Source of the DNA: an uncultured Marmoricola sp.
GTDB lineage: Bacteria > Actinomycetota > Actinomycetes > Propionibacteriales > Nocardioidaceae
Reading direction: 5' to 3'
Assembly (NCBI GenBank): GCA_937868075.1
Contig: CALMLL010000080.1
Coordinates: 1 to 64,000, forward strand
DNA length: 64,000 bases
Shown here: positions 63,004 to 64,000 of the stretch, one piece after another
Layout of the letters: every line of letters starts with the position of its first letter
How positions within the stretch are numbered: the first letter of the stretch is position 1
Translations under genes and position numbers: made by a program
The notes under the pieces: model-generated
What the model was told of the DNA's origin: nothing
Seen by the model: only the letters and a program-made list of their open reading frames with translations
Database searches by the model: none

Positions 63004-63761
63004 GCGATCACGACCTCGACTCCGGCACGGGTGAAGTCGGTGACGATCCGGCGTGAGACGCGAGCGTCGGTGACCAGCACGTCAATATCGCCGAGCTCGG
63101 CGAAGCGGACGGTGTAGTCGCGGTCGATCTTGGAGGAGTCGGCCACGGCGATCACCCGCCGAGCCGCGGCCACCATGGCTCGCTTGGCGGCGGCTTCCTC
63201 GGGATCGGGCGTCGACAATCCGTGCTGGACCGAGATGCCGTTGGCTCCGATGAAGGCCACGTCCGCGCGGAGCCGGGACAGCGCGGCGACGGTGTCGGAG
63301 CCGACTGCGGCCTGAGTCACCGGGCGGATGCGTCCGGGAAGGATCTGCAGGTCGATGTTGGGGTAGGCGCCGATCCGGAACGCGACCGGGATGGCGTGGG
63401 TGATCACGCTCAGGGCGCGATCGCGAGGCAACATCCCGGCAAGCCGACCGGTGGTGCTGCCGGCATCGATCAACAGACTCGTCTCGGTGGGACCGAGCAG
63501 ATCGATAGCGACCTTGGAGATGCGCTCCTTCTCGTCGGCGTTCTCGACATCGCGCTCACTGAGCACGGTCTCCATCACCCCGCCGGTCGGTACGGCGCCG
63601 CCGTGGACCCGGCGAAGGACGTCGGTGCGTTCCAAAACCGACAAGTCGCGGCGGATCGTCTCGGTGGTGACATCGAACTCGTCGGCCAGGTCGGCCACTG
63701 ACATCCGGCCACGCTTCAACACGAGTTCGGCAATCGACCGCTGCCGCTCCTCGGCGTACAT
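63000..63761 (-). CDS. DeoR family regulator of the fructose operon (FruR-like)
   Basis: This is a 253-residue DeoR-type repressor. The N-terminal winged helix is YAEERQRSIAELVLKRGRMS followed by VADLADEFDVTTETIRRDLS. The C-terminal sugar-phosphate-binding domain has LLIDAGSTTGRLAGMLP and NGISVQHGLSTPDPEEAAAK. The likely effector is fructose 1-phosphate. AGGAGG lies upstream of ATG 63761. It leads the operon deoR-fruK-fruA-ptsH and probably represses itself. Confidence 0.9.
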   Translation of the reverse strand: MYAEERQRSIAELVLKRGRMSVADLADEFDVTTETIRRDLSVLERTDVLRRVHGGAVPTGGVMETVLSERDVENADEKERISKVAIDLLGPTETSLLIDAGSTTGRLAGMLPRDRALSVITHAIPVAFRIGAYPNIDLQILPGRIRPVTQAAVGSDTVAALSRLRADVAFIGANGISVQHGLSTPDPEEAAAKRAMVAAARRVIAVADSSKIDRDYTVRFAELGDIDVLVTDARVSRRIVTDFTRAGVEVVIA

Positions 63762-63936
63762 CGCTGGCCCTCCTGAGGGGGTGGTTCCTACTTGGTTCGG
63801 CCCGGAGAGACTTCATAGAAGCCTGTTTGTGCCCGGTTTCCTCTTTGTATTCGTTGGTTTTAGTTGGGATCATGTGGACATGTCAAGGGTTCCTGAGCGG
63901 TAACTTCACCCCTCAGGCACGAGCCGGGCGCGGCCC
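63762..63936 (-). promoter_or_regulatory. Promoter/operator region of the fru operon
   Basis: This is a conspicuously AT-richer stretch (about 63810-63890). Read on the minus strand it contains AACGAATACAAAGAGG and GGGCACAAACAGG, that is, repeated ACAAA cores like those bound by DeoR-type sugar regulators. It is the only non-coding DNA upstream of deoR. Exact -35/-10 elements are not certain. Confidence 0.4.
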
Positions 63937-64000
63937 TCAGGGCTCGTGGCGGCGTTGTCCAGAAGTGGTCTTGCCCATATCGAGTCCCTGGTGGGCGCGG
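63937..64000 (-). CDS. Possible 3' end of a gene entering from the right edge
   Basis: A minus-strand frame is open from the window edge to a TGA at 63937-63939. Its last residues are RAHQGLDMGKTTSGQRRHEP. The AHxxLDxGxTxG pattern resembles the C-terminus of medium-chain zinc-type quinone/alcohol dehydrogenases, but only 20 residues are visible, so the assignment is weak. Confidence 0.25.
   Translation of the reverse strand, partial: RAHQGLDMGKTTSGQRRHEP

Overview
This is a high-GC window with dense gene packing, many GTG starts and many 4-bp ATGA/GTGA overlaps. The gene order smc-ftsY, amt-glnB-glnD-ffh, rpsP-KH-rimM-trmD-rplS-lepB-rnhB-yraN-comM-dprA, xerC, rpsB-tsf-pyrH-frr-cdsA-rlmN, dxr-rip, proS, rimP-nusA-ylxR-infB-rbfA-truB-ribF is that of a chromosomal core segment of an actinomycete (Actinomycetota). 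A C-terminally extended ribosomal protein S2 and the general layout point to Propionibacteriales (Nocardioides or Propionibacteriaceae relatives). That placement is an inference, not a measurement. I see no rRNA, tRNA, CRISPR array, insertion sequence or prophage.

Layout: 1-2824 holds the end of smc, a thioesterase, a small membrane protein and ftsY. 2825-8382 is a nitrogen module: two ammonium channels, PII and GlnD, with GlnR-like 11-bp-periodic boxes before each amt gene. 8413-12520 holds ffh, an amidohydrolase, VanW and a Nudix hydrolase. 12715-20739 is the ribosome/translation and secretion block through dprA. 20852-23734 holds a serine hydrolase, xerC and an M23 protein. 24077-29644 is rpsB to rlmN. 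29652-37232 is accessory: a LOG-like protein, a LacI regulator, an aldehyde dehydrogenase and a four-gene ABC importer. 37442-41977 is dxr, rip, ispG and a GNAT, with ispG and the GNAT reversed.

41976-47146 is the most unusual part: a sigma factor, a small two-part protein, a subtilisin-like protease (S8) with a TPSPYH repeat, and a TPR-CHAT caspase-like protease. They form one tight operon with all catalytic residues intact. It reads as a regulated two-protease cascade linked to a transcription switch. 47030-49461 is an MFS exporter and an ornithine-decarboxylase-like enzyme. 49534-59546 is proS followed by the nusA-infB operon through ribF. 59621-63761 is a fructose PTS operon (deoR-fruK-fruA-ptsH) on the minus strand.

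Smaller signals that normal gene annotation misses: chains of 4-6-codon ORFs coupled by stop/start junctions before rlmN and before infB; a perfect 24-bp in-frame duplication in ylxR; an Amt paralogue whose first pore histidine is glutamate; a TrmD-acetyltransferase fusion; and strong hairpins between kphA and rimM and between ribF and ptsH.
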